Positions 1 through 13,600 of a DNA stretch of 64,000 nucleotides are shown here, piece by piece; position 1 is the stretch's first letter; every line of letters starts with the position of its first letter. Position numbers and translations under genes: made by a program. The notes beneath the pieces are model-generated. The model was not told where the DNA came from. It did no database searches and saw nothing but the letters and a program-made list of their open reading frames with translations. The stretch covers positions 11,535,934-11,599,933 of the forward strand of contig JABBOT010000012.1 of assembly GCA_016165875.1 (NCBI GenBank). Direction: 5' to 3'. This stretch comes from Acanthopleura granulata. Lineage: Eukaryota > Mollusca > Polyplacophora > Chitonida > Chitonidae.

Positions 1-577
1 AAGGTAGGAGTTTTACCACTTTCCCATTCTCTAGGCTAGTCAATCTGGAGTATCTAAACAAAATCTGATCAACAATCTAACTAAAACCAATTTAGGCAGC
101 CTGAAACTAGCAGACCATATCCCCAGCTGGTTATAGTTTATTTTATTTATCTGATTGTTGTCATACTAAAGAATTTTTGACTTACGTCATCATGGTCAGC
201 TTTATGGCTGATGAACTTTCCCATGTGTCACTTACAGATATGCACACCATATTGATGGAAGAAAACAGGTCTTCAAAGAACGTGTATATACAGTGCCACA
301 GTCATATTCAATCCTGTACTTTTAAACATGGGCGAATGATACACACTTTTCTATCTGGAGACTGACAGAGATAAAAATATCCTGGAATTTCAAACAAAAC
401 TAAACATACCAGTATAGTGGTGATTTTTTTGTAGTTTCTCAAGTATTTGTAATTAGGACTTTTCTCAAAGTCCTAAGAAATTTTTAGCACCACAACAATT
501 AAAGAGAGAGTTGATCAGTTGCAGAAACACACTAGCTGACTAACAGAGCAACATTTATAAAAGAAATGTGAACTCAC
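1..577. other. TRAPPC6B last intron or 3' flank, no exon found
   Basis: This stretch follows the donor of TRAPPC6B exon 5 (GTGAGT on the minus strand, from 577 down). I looked on the minus strand for the short final exon and found no convincing one. It holds a decayed SINE tail near 137-190. The stretch at about 205-320 resembles part of the dispersed repeat at 19261-19440: both share an ACCATATT motif followed by GGAAGA and then TCTTCA. Confidence 0.5.
137..190 (-). mobile_element. Decayed SINE tail fragment
   Basis: TTTATTTATCTGATTGTTG and CATACTAAAGAATTTTTG resemble the family tail. Similar decayed tails lie near 18995-19045, 36283-36350, 44745-44800, 50585-50650 and 52400-52455. Confidence 0.4.
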
Positions 578-3500
578 AGGCTGGCATGGCTGAGACTTCA
601 GCCGTCACCAAACAATTGATCCCCAAATTTGACAAAGCACCTCTGATCATGCCGCAAGGCAGAGCTAAATACTGAAACAAATAGGCGGAACAAAGCAGAG
701 TGTAAAGAGAAACTACCACAGCAACAAAACCTGTTTTCAGTGATCATGACTGTAGCTGAAAAAGGGAAATCTTTAAACGGCATTATATTTATAAATCATA
801 CACAACTAGCTTGAAGTAACAGGGACCTGTTCTTCAACAATAATTGTAAGGGTTACTGGCAGATTCTGCATTTTACTCAGTGATTACTGGTGTCAATATG
901 ACAAGGTTGCGTAAGATGTGGCTTCTGGGTTTGAGAAGATGTGGGTTACGGATGGGGAAACTGGAACCAAGTACTTGATGAACTTCCTGACTCAAAGTCA
1001 CACACATACATGTATAGGTAACCAATGGCGGTTGGATTCCAGCCTGCTGCCTCATTGGTCAAAGGCTGCGATAAGTCATGGACTCCATTTAAAAGTGCAA
1101 GTGAGGGCTCATGAAAACTAAGCAGTTAAGATGCCAAACTTCGCACCTTGATTCTAATATGACAGCACTAAGGGCAATGGCGCCCCAAGGATATGACATT
1201 ATGGTGAATGGCTAAATGCGTTCTCCTACCGGTTTTACAAAATTCAGTTTAGGCAATCTGTAACTGGTAACCATGAACACAAAATTGTTTGCCATAAATG
1301 TTTAATATTGTTTAAGAAAAACATGGGCAGAATTACTGTTGGTATTTCTGTGTTGTTTATTTTATTTGTGCATACGGTGGATATAGTACACTAGCCCGGT
1401 ACCTTGCTAAGATGATAAATATATACTGACAAGGTACGAGGCTGTCCGAGACTTTCAGCTTGATGATGGACACCTCCTGCTACACAAAAGTGGTGGGCAG
1501 TACTTCGGATGGACAGTGAAAATTTTCAATGGAGAAAATTTTCCAACGAAAAATGTGCAAATATTATGGATAAATTACGTTGTTTAAGAAGGTATTTGAG
1601 AATGCGGTGAGGGACCCTACGGAAATTCTTGAAGTTCTGGAAATTTAATGGCTGATGGAAACCTCAAAGGCAAGGGAGAAAGGGAGTTCAGTTTGACCAG
1701 GAGACTTACAATAAATTGTGATCAAACAGGCCAATGTTGTGGTTAAATATTCCCATTCTTGTCAAGTTGGAATCAGGTTATGAGGGTAACCTGATACAAA
1801 ATGTGTGCACACCTAATTCAGAAAGGAGTGATGGGAGCCAGGCACAAGTGTCTGGTTCAAAAGAAAATTGCCGACCAAAACACTGTTGACAGTGAACAGA
1901 AATAATGTTACGAGATGTGGTACCAAATTTATTGGCTTTTTGTACATCCATGCAACCAATGTCTCTGAAAGTACATTTACACTAAGGAAACCTATAGGTT
2001 GCCACACAATATACCTTAAGTTGAGATATTTGACATTTGTGCAACCAAAAACAGGTTACCATATCATTTTACCTTAAATCTGCGAAACCTGTGTTAGGTT
2101 ACCCTAAAAAATATAACGCAGCACCCCTGGCATCCACTGTTTATTTATTTCACTGGAGTTTTATGCCGTACTCAAGAATATTTAGCTTATACGACAGCAG
2201 CCAGAATTATGGTGGGAGGAAACCCAAAATCATCTGCAGGTTGCTTTCAGATCTTTCCCCTCATGGCCGGAGAAGAAGCCAGCCTGAGCTGGGCTTGATC
2301 TCACAGTGACCACATTGATTTTCAGACTCCAAGTGGGTAGAACTTAGTATCCATGTGACTACTCATCAATCAGCGCTGCTGAACAATTTAATGGCTGATG
2401 GAAACCTCAATACACCCACCATAAAACTATGTAACATACTTCCAACAATAAAGCCTGAACCCTATCAGAGAGAGCTTGTTATTGTATATACAATCATATT
2501 AGTTAGGGATTTGTGGGCCTGTGCACAGGTCTTTAATAATCCACTCTAGTTGACTCATGAATATTTTTCATGTCCTAGTTTGTCTGATAATGCTCATCTC
2601 ACCTTGGGTGCCTCCTCCATGTATTGTTTACCACTAGATATTTGAGTCAAGAACTTAAACTTGTTGTCTTGAAGAACATATACACCCTGTACAAGAAAAC
2701 AAGTGAAGAGTTACAAACAAATTACTTATAATGCATTATATTTCTTCCAGGTTGTCATCAACAGTCTGCTTTAATATAATGAAGAGATAATCATTTTAAG
2801 GGTTTTTGATCCTAACCTCATTGTATTCTGAGCACATAATCAAAATCAAACTTAGGACCATAAATCATGATTTATGAAAGACAGTTTCATTATCGTCAGT
2901 TTTCTGATGATGTACTTCAATTTTATATATATATATTAAGACTAATCATTACCTGGTGATTTGTTCGCAAGTTATCTATCTGTTTCTTATAAACCGATGT
3001 CCAGAATTCTTTGCAGATGAACTTCATAGTATCTAATTCATCTTTAAACCGAGAACAGTCTCTTGTAAATCTGCAGATCACAAAAATCAGGGTGCATGTA
3101 TCAAAAATGATTAAATATTTACTTGACTGGGGATTAACACCACAATACAAGAATATTTCACCCATATCACAACCACCACATTTATGGGTGGAGGAAGCCA
3201 TGCAAACCACCTTAAAACCCATAAGAGAATTGCAACTGGTGGAATTTCAAAGAATCCCTGTCTAAGGTTGGGTGAGATCCATCAATCTGAGTGACCTAGA
3301 CTCTGCCATATTAAACCTGCTCCCGCAAGTATCAAAAATGTCACATGTAAATTTTGACAAAACATGGAAATAACTGCTGACCTAATAGATAGAGCTCTAA
3401 CCGTTGATCACTTACCCTTAATAAATAGCTACTAGGAAAGCACTGATTTTGTTTATCTTTACTAATGCAGCTTCTACTTGTCAATACATCAATGACAACT

Positions 3501-6500
3501 CCATTTTCATAAATTATCATGTACTTAAAAACATGTTAAATGGCGAGAACACTTGGATTTTTTGAGAAGGTGGCTATCAACACTGAACAGTACATATACC
3601 TATAACAAACTTTGTCACTATACAGTGTAATCATTCACCTTTCTGCTAAACTCTGTCCAACTCTGTAACCCAGAGATTCCAATTTAGATACGCAATCATC
3701 CTGCAAAAGAGAAGTCTTCATTATGAAACAGGTTTAGTCACTGGTTCACCTTTCAGCCAGGCAAATGGTTTCTGCATAGAGGATACCAGACTGTATGCCC
3801 TTTTGTCATGTACTGGTCAAACCCATCCACTTCAACTGTAGCCAAATTAGCAAACGATAGACTTCAGAACAGGGCTTGATTGGCTGCACTGACAAAACTC
3901 TATCTCCCCTGCCGCCGAGGATCCCTGTTAGTTATGGACAAAAGTGGCCTCTTGTCATGTGCACCTTTCTATTTATGCATGGAGCAAGTTTTAATGTGAA
4001 TTTCCTTTCCAGTGTTTCCTAATTCCCTGCTCAGTTGTTCTGTTAGATCGTAACCCATATGTCCTTGACTCATTTCAGTGGTAGTGGAGACCACCCTTCT
4101 TTTCAAATTTAAGCATGAAAGGTATTTTGCTTAGCACCTTTAACACCACTTTATCTACCTATTACTGATACTTCCTGAAATAGAATTGGTATATGCTTGT
4201 TTATATAAGTATCACTTACATATTCACATACTAAGTTAGAGAGCTGACACCACCATAATCACAACCAAAATACTATTATCTTAATTTTAAAATAGCTGAA
4301 GTCCCTTGAGGTAATCCTTCAACAACGCAATGCTGTGGCATGAAAAAGGTCATTTATAAGTGAGAATCTCACAAAAACTAGAAGGTTTTAAAGACAAGGA
4401 CCTGCATCATCAATCACCGAACAAGTGAAACGGAAAGCCGGATGAGTGAAGGTGTGACAGTGTGAGATATAGAGTGGGCATTCCAGCATGTCCTCAGCCC
4501 ATATATCAGATCATCATCAAAACAAAATCACAGCAATAAACAACAATAAATAAATACATGTCAGTAAATAAACTGAAAGAGCAGAGCCTTAAAATACATA
4601 TTAAAATACAATTTATTCCCATGATACATAAAAATACCCAACACCATGTGAATCATTTCATATCCCTACTGTAATGTAGGGTGGGATGACTGTAGTCCTA
4701 TACAGTATGATGGTTTGTGCCATATCCTGGGCACATACTGTTGTTGTTGAGAAGTAGGACAGTATTCTTTGCCAGTCTTCGAAGCCATGGATATATGACT
4801 ATTCGAGGCTGCAGACATCAGGGCATTAGTGCTTTTACCCATTCCAACACACTTTGTTCGTAGAGACAGACCATTGAAAACATTGTCAAAATAACAGGGA
4901 AGTTTATACAGAATTCTGCTCCGTGGCCTCATAAGTCCAAAACTAGGTTTCGTTGACGTTAATGATTTACATATGCCATGCAGATTGTTCTGTAGTAAAA
5001 CATACTGTAATTTGTGGTTATTATCTGCTGTAGTTTTCAAAATATTGTCCAGTGTTTACTTTCCTATCCCTTCCCATGTTATCTTTCACCTCGTCTGCTG
5101 GCCACTGCCTCAAGTGGGTAAAGTGGTTGGATATCCTTGATTAAGTCTAATCACCGTCAAGTATCCTCGCTCTGGATTAAGTCTAATCACCGTCAGTATA
5201 GCAGGTTGGGGAAAGTAGCTCGATCGAGGTATTATATCTATTTTGGGGTATTTTACCACGACTGAGATATCTCCTTGTAGCTCGTTCAAGGCATTGCACC
5301 GGGACAAAAGGGAAACTCGCACCACAGCTCCCCAATGGTTCAACCTCGCCAGTAAACGTGAGTAAACAACAACAGCGTAGGTTACTGGGCTACGAGCCAT
5401 CTACCTTTTTCCTGATAATTTGGTCCTGTTTAAAACTCCTTGAAGTTTGAGCAACATACTTCACTGTGTCATTTCTTAGTTCACTACCCACTTTTGCAAA
5501 GCCACATCATTTATGGCAGAGAGAGCTGAAGTGAATGCACATGTGAGTGAGAAAAAAATAAAGAAAACAGTAAATTCAGTTAGAAATGAGCCTGTGAAGG
5601 TAGCAAACTAAGAAATGACATATTGGCATTGCAGAGGTCTCTTCAGAGCAGGCTGGTTTTGGGCGAGAAAGGGTGCGGGCTTTCGCAAACTTCTGTGATT
5701 TCATGAAGGTTAACAATGCTCTTGTTGTTGTTGGGCATGAGAGCCCCCACTCTGCCTTGTACAAAACCAGCGTGATCTCAAAAGATATCTGTAATGCCGA
5801 TTTGGCTTTTAGGACTAGAATGACAATTAATGTCATTGCCATGCCATTAGCCTAATAAATTAGACGTTGTATATGCTGGGAACAGAATGTCTAACAGAGG
5901 TCTAACCGAGTAATCGAGTTTATTATGACTTAACAGTGGGCATTTGGGGTCCGAAACTGTAGCAGATGCAAAGCGTCCAACCTAAGGAGAAAAATGCAAC
6001 ACAGAAGCACAGCCGAACTGGTCGGGTGAAAAGCGGACAGTAAGTGGCAGAGTGTGCACCATTAGAGTTCAATGGGACCTTCCCATGGCATTGTAGCGTA
6101 GTGGGAGGCCCATGTGATTACTTGGTTGACAGAGGTCCATTTACAAAATGAGGGGTATTTTCCTATCCGTATACAGACCCTGCCTAGCCTTTAAAATCTA
6201 TATGTATCTCAATCAGCAGTGATCAGCCAAGGGGATCGCATGTCGCAGCGATTTTATAACACTTGTGTTAGGTCCATATTGGCTGTTTTAGACCATTGCT
6301 CCTGTCAACCGTTCCCGCAGTCCATCATGTTTAGTCAGCCGTCAATATGGAGACTTTCGTTACAGGATTCATACTGTTACACAGGAAAACACCCCTCCTT
6401 TTGCAGATGGATCTCTTAGACGTTGTATCGGTAGCATATAACGTCAAATTGATTATCATATCATTCCATCTCATATCACTGTGACCTGTTTACCTATAGT

Positions 6501-6812
6501 AAGTGAGCATTCATTATATAAATATAGGCCTATCATTCAGATTAGAGTCATTCATTCCACACAGCCAGACCGTCGCTCAGACCGGCATAGCGGCCAGGCC
6601 GTGGCAGTGTGGTTATTGTTATTGAGGACGTGAATGGTAAAAAACATAATGCTTTGACAAAGTGCGTTAATTCTTCTGACGCCACCTCCTGTTCCATCAC
6701 AGAGAGACACTCGAGAAGTGTAAAGGCTTACTTGGTCGTCTTTCTCTGCAACTTTGAATACATGGCCGACGATTTCCATGTGAAGAAATTCGAACAGCAC
6801 TTCGTCTGCCAT
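578..6812 (-). CDS. TRAPPC6B: TRAPPC6B, TRAPP complex subunit 6B (last exon missing)
   Basis: TRAPP core subunit of the Bet3 family; it pairs with TRAPPC3 in the complex that tethers vesicles in ER-Golgi traffic. Exons on the minus strand: 6812-6732, 3700-3639, 3070-2953, 2686-2603 and 671-578. All have AG acceptors and GT donors, and phases 0, 2, 0, 0, 1 join into 146 codons. The start begins MADEVLFEFLH; exon 2 has LESLGYRVGQSL; exon 3 has DELDTMKFICKEFW and QIDNLRTNHQ; exon 4 has GVYVLQDNKFKFLTQ; exon 5 has MIRGALSNLGINC and VTAEVSAMPA. These match vertebrate TRAPPC6B, which has about 158 residues, so only about 11 C-terminal residues are missing and I found no exon for them in 1-577. An upstream in-frame ATG at 6875 would add 21 residues, but the MADE start matches the family. 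It is head-to-head with pinin. Identification is by recall of the family. Confidence 0.93.
2135..2330 (-). mobile_element. tRNA-derived SINE copy in a TRAPPC6B intron
   Basis: Read on plus it starts with the TTTATTTATTTCACTGG tail, then TTTATGCCGTACTCAAG, the core CATCTGCAGGTTGC, and GAGCTGGGCTTGATCTCAC near the tRNA-like head. The head itself is decayed. Confidence 0.7.
5139..5210. repeat. 37-bp direct repeat pair
   Basis: GATTAAGTCTAATCACCGTC occurs at about 5139 and again at about 5176, inside the first TRAPPC6B intron. Only two units are present. Confidence 0.7.
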
Positions 6813-7600
6813 TATTGTTTCAGTCCCTTTACCTTTAAAATTTGAAATAGATGTAAGAGAAAACATGGTCGCCATACCCTCATGGGGTACTTAGACTTCA
6901 CATATGTAATGGCGTGATGCACTTCGGTAAAAATGTAGTTTACTTCCATGCTTCTATCAAAATCAAAACCTTATATTTTTGGCAAGTTAAAGATCAATAG
7001 ATTGATGATCACTACAAGTACAGTCCTAGACTGGAGGCAAATGTCATGGTGGTGGGTAGATAGGCTACTGTGCATCAGAACGACTTTCTAATCATGGACT
7101 GGTGCCGTTATATAACGTTACAGAAAGTCGTATATATGCACAGTATCTAGTCTTGGGCAAGCTAATTCTGACATTTTGAGGTTAAAAATGCTGACTGACG
7201 TCGGGCGTGGGTGGTGGTCGGGAAGCTTAGGGCGATGGTGGTGGGTTCCGTGTTCGGGGACCTGAGTAGACAATGCATGTTCCAATAGGTTGCAGAATGC
7301 ATTCATTTACTCTCTGAACAACGAAAACATAGCTCAGTAACTTTCTTACTCAGTATATGAAATAAATGTTACACTCAGAGTGGGGCTAAATTTACCCATT
7401 TGTTCTAAAATTTAGCCCACATTGTTAGAGTAGTATTCTGTAAAAAGACATGTTTTCAGTGATATTTTCATATTCTCTGCCTCTCCATTTCCCATTTAGT
7501 TTCAGACAGTTTTGACTTAATCATGGGAACGAAAAAGATAGGCCCTTTCAAATTCTTTAAGTGCCCTGGTTTTGAGGAATTATGGGATAGCATATCAGGC
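6813..7600. promoter_or_regulatory. Shared head-to-head promoter of TRAPPC6B and PNN
   Basis: The 788 bp between the TRAPPC6B start codon (6812, minus) and the pinin start codon (7601, plus) must hold both promoters. Around 7196-7262 the sequence is richer in G, C and CpG than its surroundings. It contains a CRE-like TGACGTC at 7196-7202 and a CCAAT box near 7283 (TTCCAATAGG). There is no clear TATA box in either direction. This fits a housekeeping bidirectional promoter, but transcription starts cannot be read from the sequence alone. Confidence 0.55.
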
Positions 7601-10600
7601 ATGGCGGAGTTGTTCGAAGAAGCCCACGATTTGCAAACTGAGCTCAAAAGAGCGAAGGAAAGCTTGAAACATGTGGACGAAAACATCAAAAAACTTACAG
7701 GAAGGGACCCCATGGAACAGAGGTTTGTGTCGTTTCTTATTTGCATTGGGTGTTATGTGTGTCACCTTTGTGATGAAGTGATTGTGTCGAAAATTGGACC
7801 AGAAGTAACTGCTGGGTTCTTTGTAGACAAGACTATCATTAATGAACAATAAGCTACCAATTCCGTATCAGTTTTTAAAAATCCTGACATTTATGTACAC
7901 AGCGAACTGAAAATACACGTTTTTGTAGTTTCCTGTTTATTGAGTAGTTTAAAATGTGTAATCATTGAATCCGCCTGCAAGTTTTCCAAGTACGATTAAA
8001 TGGAGTGGGTAGATGGATTCAGAGTGCTATTTAAAATACTGACGGTCATCATAACACTGAATCCATTCTGAAAAGAAGATATCACCCCATTCTTCGGAAC
8101 ACCTAGTTTGACGAGTTAACCGTTGATGCTATGTTTTTCATTTGACAAGTATATCAGCGTTCAACTATGGAGGTATCAGATAACTTCAAACCCAAACCAC
8201 TTCGTATCAGGTTACTTCGCACCATAGTTACTTCATACCATCCTCATCTCGTACTGTAATCGTATTGTACAATACAGTAACTGTAGTAAAGCACTAAGGG
8301 TATGCTCTATACAGTTGATATACACTAATTAAGTGCTAGATGGTGGATCTAGATGGACTGTGGGTGTTACTTTAAAATTCTCACATTCATCACAACCTTG
8401 AGTCCATCATTCAACTCAAAGTCAATGGAAGTGTGTACAGCAAGGTCCATGCTCATCTCACACAGTTAATGTAAACACTTGACCATGTGACTTCGAATTT
8501 GAGTTAGGAAATTCTGCAAATTTGTTCAGTTTGGGTGATGGTGTCTATTGTTTTTACAGGTGTGTTATACATGAGTTATGTTTTGACATCTGTTCGTTTT
8601 TCTGGTTATGTTATGGACATTGTAGACTTGTCAACATATTATGCCCAAGAGATCATGGTACCCTGTCGTGTTTGACCCAATGACAGCCATTTTGTACAAT
8701 AACATTCACGATATATGCCTTCACTCAACCCCATAAATACTGCTTAATTTGATGCTAAATAGAGCAAATAAAACCCAAGGTTGTTATAACTTTCACTAAA
8801 AGTCAACCGTTGAATTCCCTAATAATAGAGGTAATATATCTTATATGGTGTGAAGTAACCATGGTATGAGGTAACATGGGACGAAATCACTTGGGCACAG
8901 AGTCATGTGAAGTGAAGTAGTCATTCCAGTCCAGATTTCCTTAAGCCAGTGTCTGATCTCTAAAACACTCACAGGGTAGCTGCTGTGTTGGGCTAAAAGA
9001 TTGTAATGATAAATGTGAAGTAACCAGATCTGTTGTCCATATGGCTGGCCTGAGTGTATTATTTTAAAATTCTGACATTCATATGACAATAACTTTACTT
9101 AATGTTTTGAATATTTAATCTTCGTTGTATTTTGAAAGTTGTATTTTTCAAAACCCCAAATTCTGTCAGATGAGATCTCAAGCGATTGTGGTGTGCAAGC
9201 TTTCAGTGTTGTTTGAGTGCTTATGGGAAAAATGGTTGCTTTGGTGAATGTTGAATGACCGGGTAAATGTCAGAATCCAAAAAGTAAGTCGTGGCACCCT
9301 TACTCACCCTCATCAGAAACAAAGTAGTTCCTTTTATGTCCCTCTGTGGGGTCATGAGGATTGAAGTTGTACCTGACAGCATCCATGAACTACCTACCTT
9401 AGTTTTCATGAGGATTTCAGAGCTCATGTGCATTTTAGAAACGTTAAGTAGGTCATGTAACTTGTCAAAATATTTGTCAAAAACAGTGAGCCATTCAATA
9501 CCTTTCAAGTTTTTGTCACTGATGTGGCCATAACAAGTTTTGTTGTTGGGAGTGGTAAATTGCTGGATGGGTCATTGGAGTCATGCATTTACTCCAGAAA
9601 AATGAGATTATTTGAAAACTCATGCTGCATTTTCAGTGATACAAGCATCAGTGTGAGAAAGTGTTGCAACTAGGTGTCAGATCAAAACGCCTACCAGCCA
9701 AAATGACTGCAATATACGTGCAAGTTATTGGTACTGTGCTCAAAATTAAAAGAACAGATCATTTTTTAAATACCTATCGTCTATAAAGCCATTTCGTGCT
9801 AATTCCAAATATAGTCATTATTTTTGGACATTTTTTTCCAGTTATTTAAACAGAAGTAAAAATTGAGATGCTATGTGGACATTTGGCCCATATCGAACAG
9901 ACTGAAGCACAGTGATGTGTCGGATTCTGTTTTGCTGTAACTGTTAGGTTTCTACATTAAACAGAGATAAATAAAATGTGAAAATATAATGAAGACTATA
10001 TATTTGGAATCAACACAAAATTTATTTTTCGATGATGTGTTCTTTGTTTAGATGTGGCATGTTCTTTTAAGTTTGAATGAACTAACTGTATAATTGTTTT
10101 TGAACAGGAATCCTGGTCGGCGAGTTTCACTGGGAACACCAATGGATTTTCGATCCAGGGGTTCTTTTGGGAGTCCCATTGACAGAAGGGAAAGACGGGC
10201 AAGAGCGTTGAGTGGACCAGGAGAGAGGGGAAGACCTTCTTACGGGGGCGGGGGGGACATCAGAGGAAGACTGTTTGCTTTAGCCAGGTATGACTCTGTG
10301 AAAGACAGGAATAGACTGTTTGGTTTTGCCAGGTATGAATCAGTAAGACAGAGATTGACTGTTTGCTTTAGCCGGGTTTGAATCTGTGAAAGATTGGTAG
10401 AGAACCTTTCATATACCATTATTGTACCTTGACCAACTTTTTTTTGTTTGTAGACAGGACATAGGTGAGTCTGAAGGTCCCCCAGCCAAGCGGAGAATCA
10501 TTGGAGGAGCATTTAGCAGGTAAAATAGGTCATTCTAAACTAGCCTTAACAGCAATGAGATTTTCTGACGTCAGTTAAGTGCTTGTTTGCTTCATCTGCT

Positions 10601-13600
10601 TGTTCACATCATCAGTGCAGTTACCTTCTCCTTCAGACAATGTGGGGCATTAAACTTGAATTCCCAGTTTCATTATCATGTTTATTCAGTTGGATTTGAC
10701 TTGATGTGTTTGACTCTTTTGGACTGAAGTAAACCAGTCCTTTGAACAGATTTTGCAAGATAATAGGTTATTGTTGTATTCAGTAATATGAAAGTGCCCT
10801 CTTGAGGGGCTTTGTAGTTGCTCTGGTTATTCTCTGCCCAGGATGACTTAAAACATTCACTCTGACAAGAAGGTAGTGATTTTCAGTTAATGTGGCAGCT
10901 TTTCCCATAGACAAAGACACAAATTATGGCATTGCGGATAATTTAATAAATTATGTTTACGTGTAGGTATTGAAAGTGTTGGCTCTCTGCAATTATATGG
11001 TCCTTACTCATTGATGTTGTGTGTTAGATTCTTGCTCTCGCTGTTTGGTTACATTACTGTATTAAAATGACCTGAAAGTTATCCCCAAAATGCATATATT
11101 TAGAGGCAGATAAATGCCATAAAATTCAACTTTTGGAACTGAAATACACATTTTTCCTGCAAGATGTCTTCCTACCTTCCAAACAAACCTCAAAACACCT
11201 TTCTACAATGAATAGAGCTTTTCGAATGATGAAATATGAACAGTTTTGTCATGGAGCAAATTTTAGGTCATTTAGGGTAGGTCAGAAGGTTTGTCAGGTA
11301 CCTGACAAAGGTTAATGGTTTACACCAAGCTTTCTGGTTTCTTTCACCCATAAATCTGACCACAAACATTTTAGTGAAAAATTCTTGAGGCGTTTAATCC
11401 CAATCTGTCAATCGAAGACAACTCGTCAGTTGAATAAAACACTTTGCTAACGTAACAGGGTGGAATGTACTGGTTACGTACCACTAAGCTACTGGGAATG
11501 GGTGGCTTAGTTTAAAGGGTTTAAGTTTAAGTCCCGACAAGGTCATGTTGTCATACTGGTCTGACAAATCCTGATCCGTTGACTTGGTTTGAATCAAGCT
11601 ACTCGTATTCCACTGAACCAAGTAATTGATATTTTCCCTACGAACTTGTTGAGGGATGCTTGAACTTGTCAGTGAAGGTCTTTGTTTTGTATGAGCAGGC
11701 TGGGGCCAGCCAGACGAGAATCCCAGAGCCGTGACAGTGGGGATGATGAAGAATTGCCTAACAAGGTAACTTAATCACATAAAATAAACAGAATACTGAT
11801 AGAGTGATCTTTCAGATGTGCTAAGTGATGGCTATTAGATGTCCAGGTACAGTATGTTATAAAAGAGGCAGACCTTAAATTGATAGAAACTGCAAAAATG
11901 ATGTAATGGTGAGTAAAAAGACAATTAAAATCAGGATAGAATACGTCTTCTCTAAGTTTTAAAGATTTTTTTTTAACCAAATTAAAGTCAGTCAGATGTT
12001 TTGATCGTATGGTGGGTTTTATGGACTACGTAGATGTGTGTCGCCAGTGACATCAAGAAAACATTTTGTACAGCTTTGTGTTCAGATCTGAATAAAGTTC
12101 TTGTGAACGTCATTCCTGTTATGTGTGCCTTTGAATGAAAGCTCTAATATGAGTAGTCCTCCTCTAGGGCCAGAGAAAAAATGGTTTTACATCACTGTCA
12201 ACACACAATGTAAATATGCTGCATAAATCCCACCCTACACTTGAAACATTCAACTGTTTTTGAATCAGTGAGAAAAAAATCTTTAAAAATCAGTTAAAGT
12301 ATTTTAAGGTACAGTTTTTAACGGTTTCTTTACTCACCATAATTTCGTTTTTGTGGCTTCTGTCCCTTCAAGTGTTTTAAATTTAAACACATTAGAAATA
12401 TTTAGCAAACTGAACTTAAAGAGTGTTCAACAAGTAGGGAGCAGGGTCCTTGTTCAGAGGCTGGCAAGCCCAGGCTATCAAGTTTAAGAGTGAAATTCAG
12501 TGGTCAAATATTTGTTGTGTTCTTTTGTACATGTTGGTGAGTTCAGCGGTTTTCTTCTCTATTTTCCCTAGCCCACTGTCCAGTCCTCTGTGGTGCCCGC
12601 CCCCGGGATGGTCAGAACCAGGAAAGAGTCCATTGATCAACAGAATAAGGACGAGAAAGGCAAAGCCAGGTAGTAGTTACTCTAACCTCTGTATTTGATT
12701 TCATGCTGAATCCTATTTACACTCGACCAATTTTGGCCAAGGGGTATTGTGGTAGCGTGCGGCGTCCATCTGTCCATATTCCCCGAAAACGCTCTATCTC
12801 TAGAATGTTTTATCTGATGTTCACGAAACTTACACCACACTTACACAATTGCATGCGGAAGAACCCTATTGAGTTTCAGTGATCTTTACTTTTTTCGCCA
12901 AGGTAACTTAGGTCATTCAAGTTAAATTTGATTGTAATGCTTTATCTCTAGAACAGTTAAGCCCAAACTCACCAAACTTACACCACACTTACACATTGGT
13001 ATGAGGAAGAACCACAGTGATTTTCAGCGACCTTGACATTTTTCTTCAAGGTCATTGATGTCATTTGAGTTAAATTCCTGTAAATGCTCTATCTGTAGAA
13101 CAGTGTAGCCCAAATTCACTAAACGTACACCACACTTACAGATTGGTTTGAGGACAAACCCTATTGATTTTCAGTGACCTTGACCTTTTTCTTCTAGGTC
13201 ATTGGAGTCATTTGAGTTTAATTTGATTGAAGGCTTGTAAACTCTCTGTCTCTAGAACAGCCTACCCTGAGTTTATGAAACTTACATCACACTAACACAT
13301 TGGCATGAGGAAGAATCCTATTGATTTTGACATTTTCCTTGGTTATATTTAAGTTCAGTTTTGTAAAAGGCTTGTAAACATGATATAACTAGAATGGGTC
13401 AGTCCATGTTCACCAAACTTGCACCACACCTTCACAGTTTTATGAATGGCTGATATTATACATGCTGTCTCTTGGAATTTGTATCTATTTGTTATATTGT
13501 ACATGTGCTTAAGGCCGAGGGGTTTTTAAGTGCATTGCACAGCATTTTATGGTTGTCTCAAATTACCTTCCCTTTGACATGTTCACCACTGCTCGTCATC

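Noticed and set aside
4666..5040. 124-residue frame on minus inside a TRAPPC6B intron
   Set aside because: I recognise no domain, and its composition looks random; there are no flanking exons.
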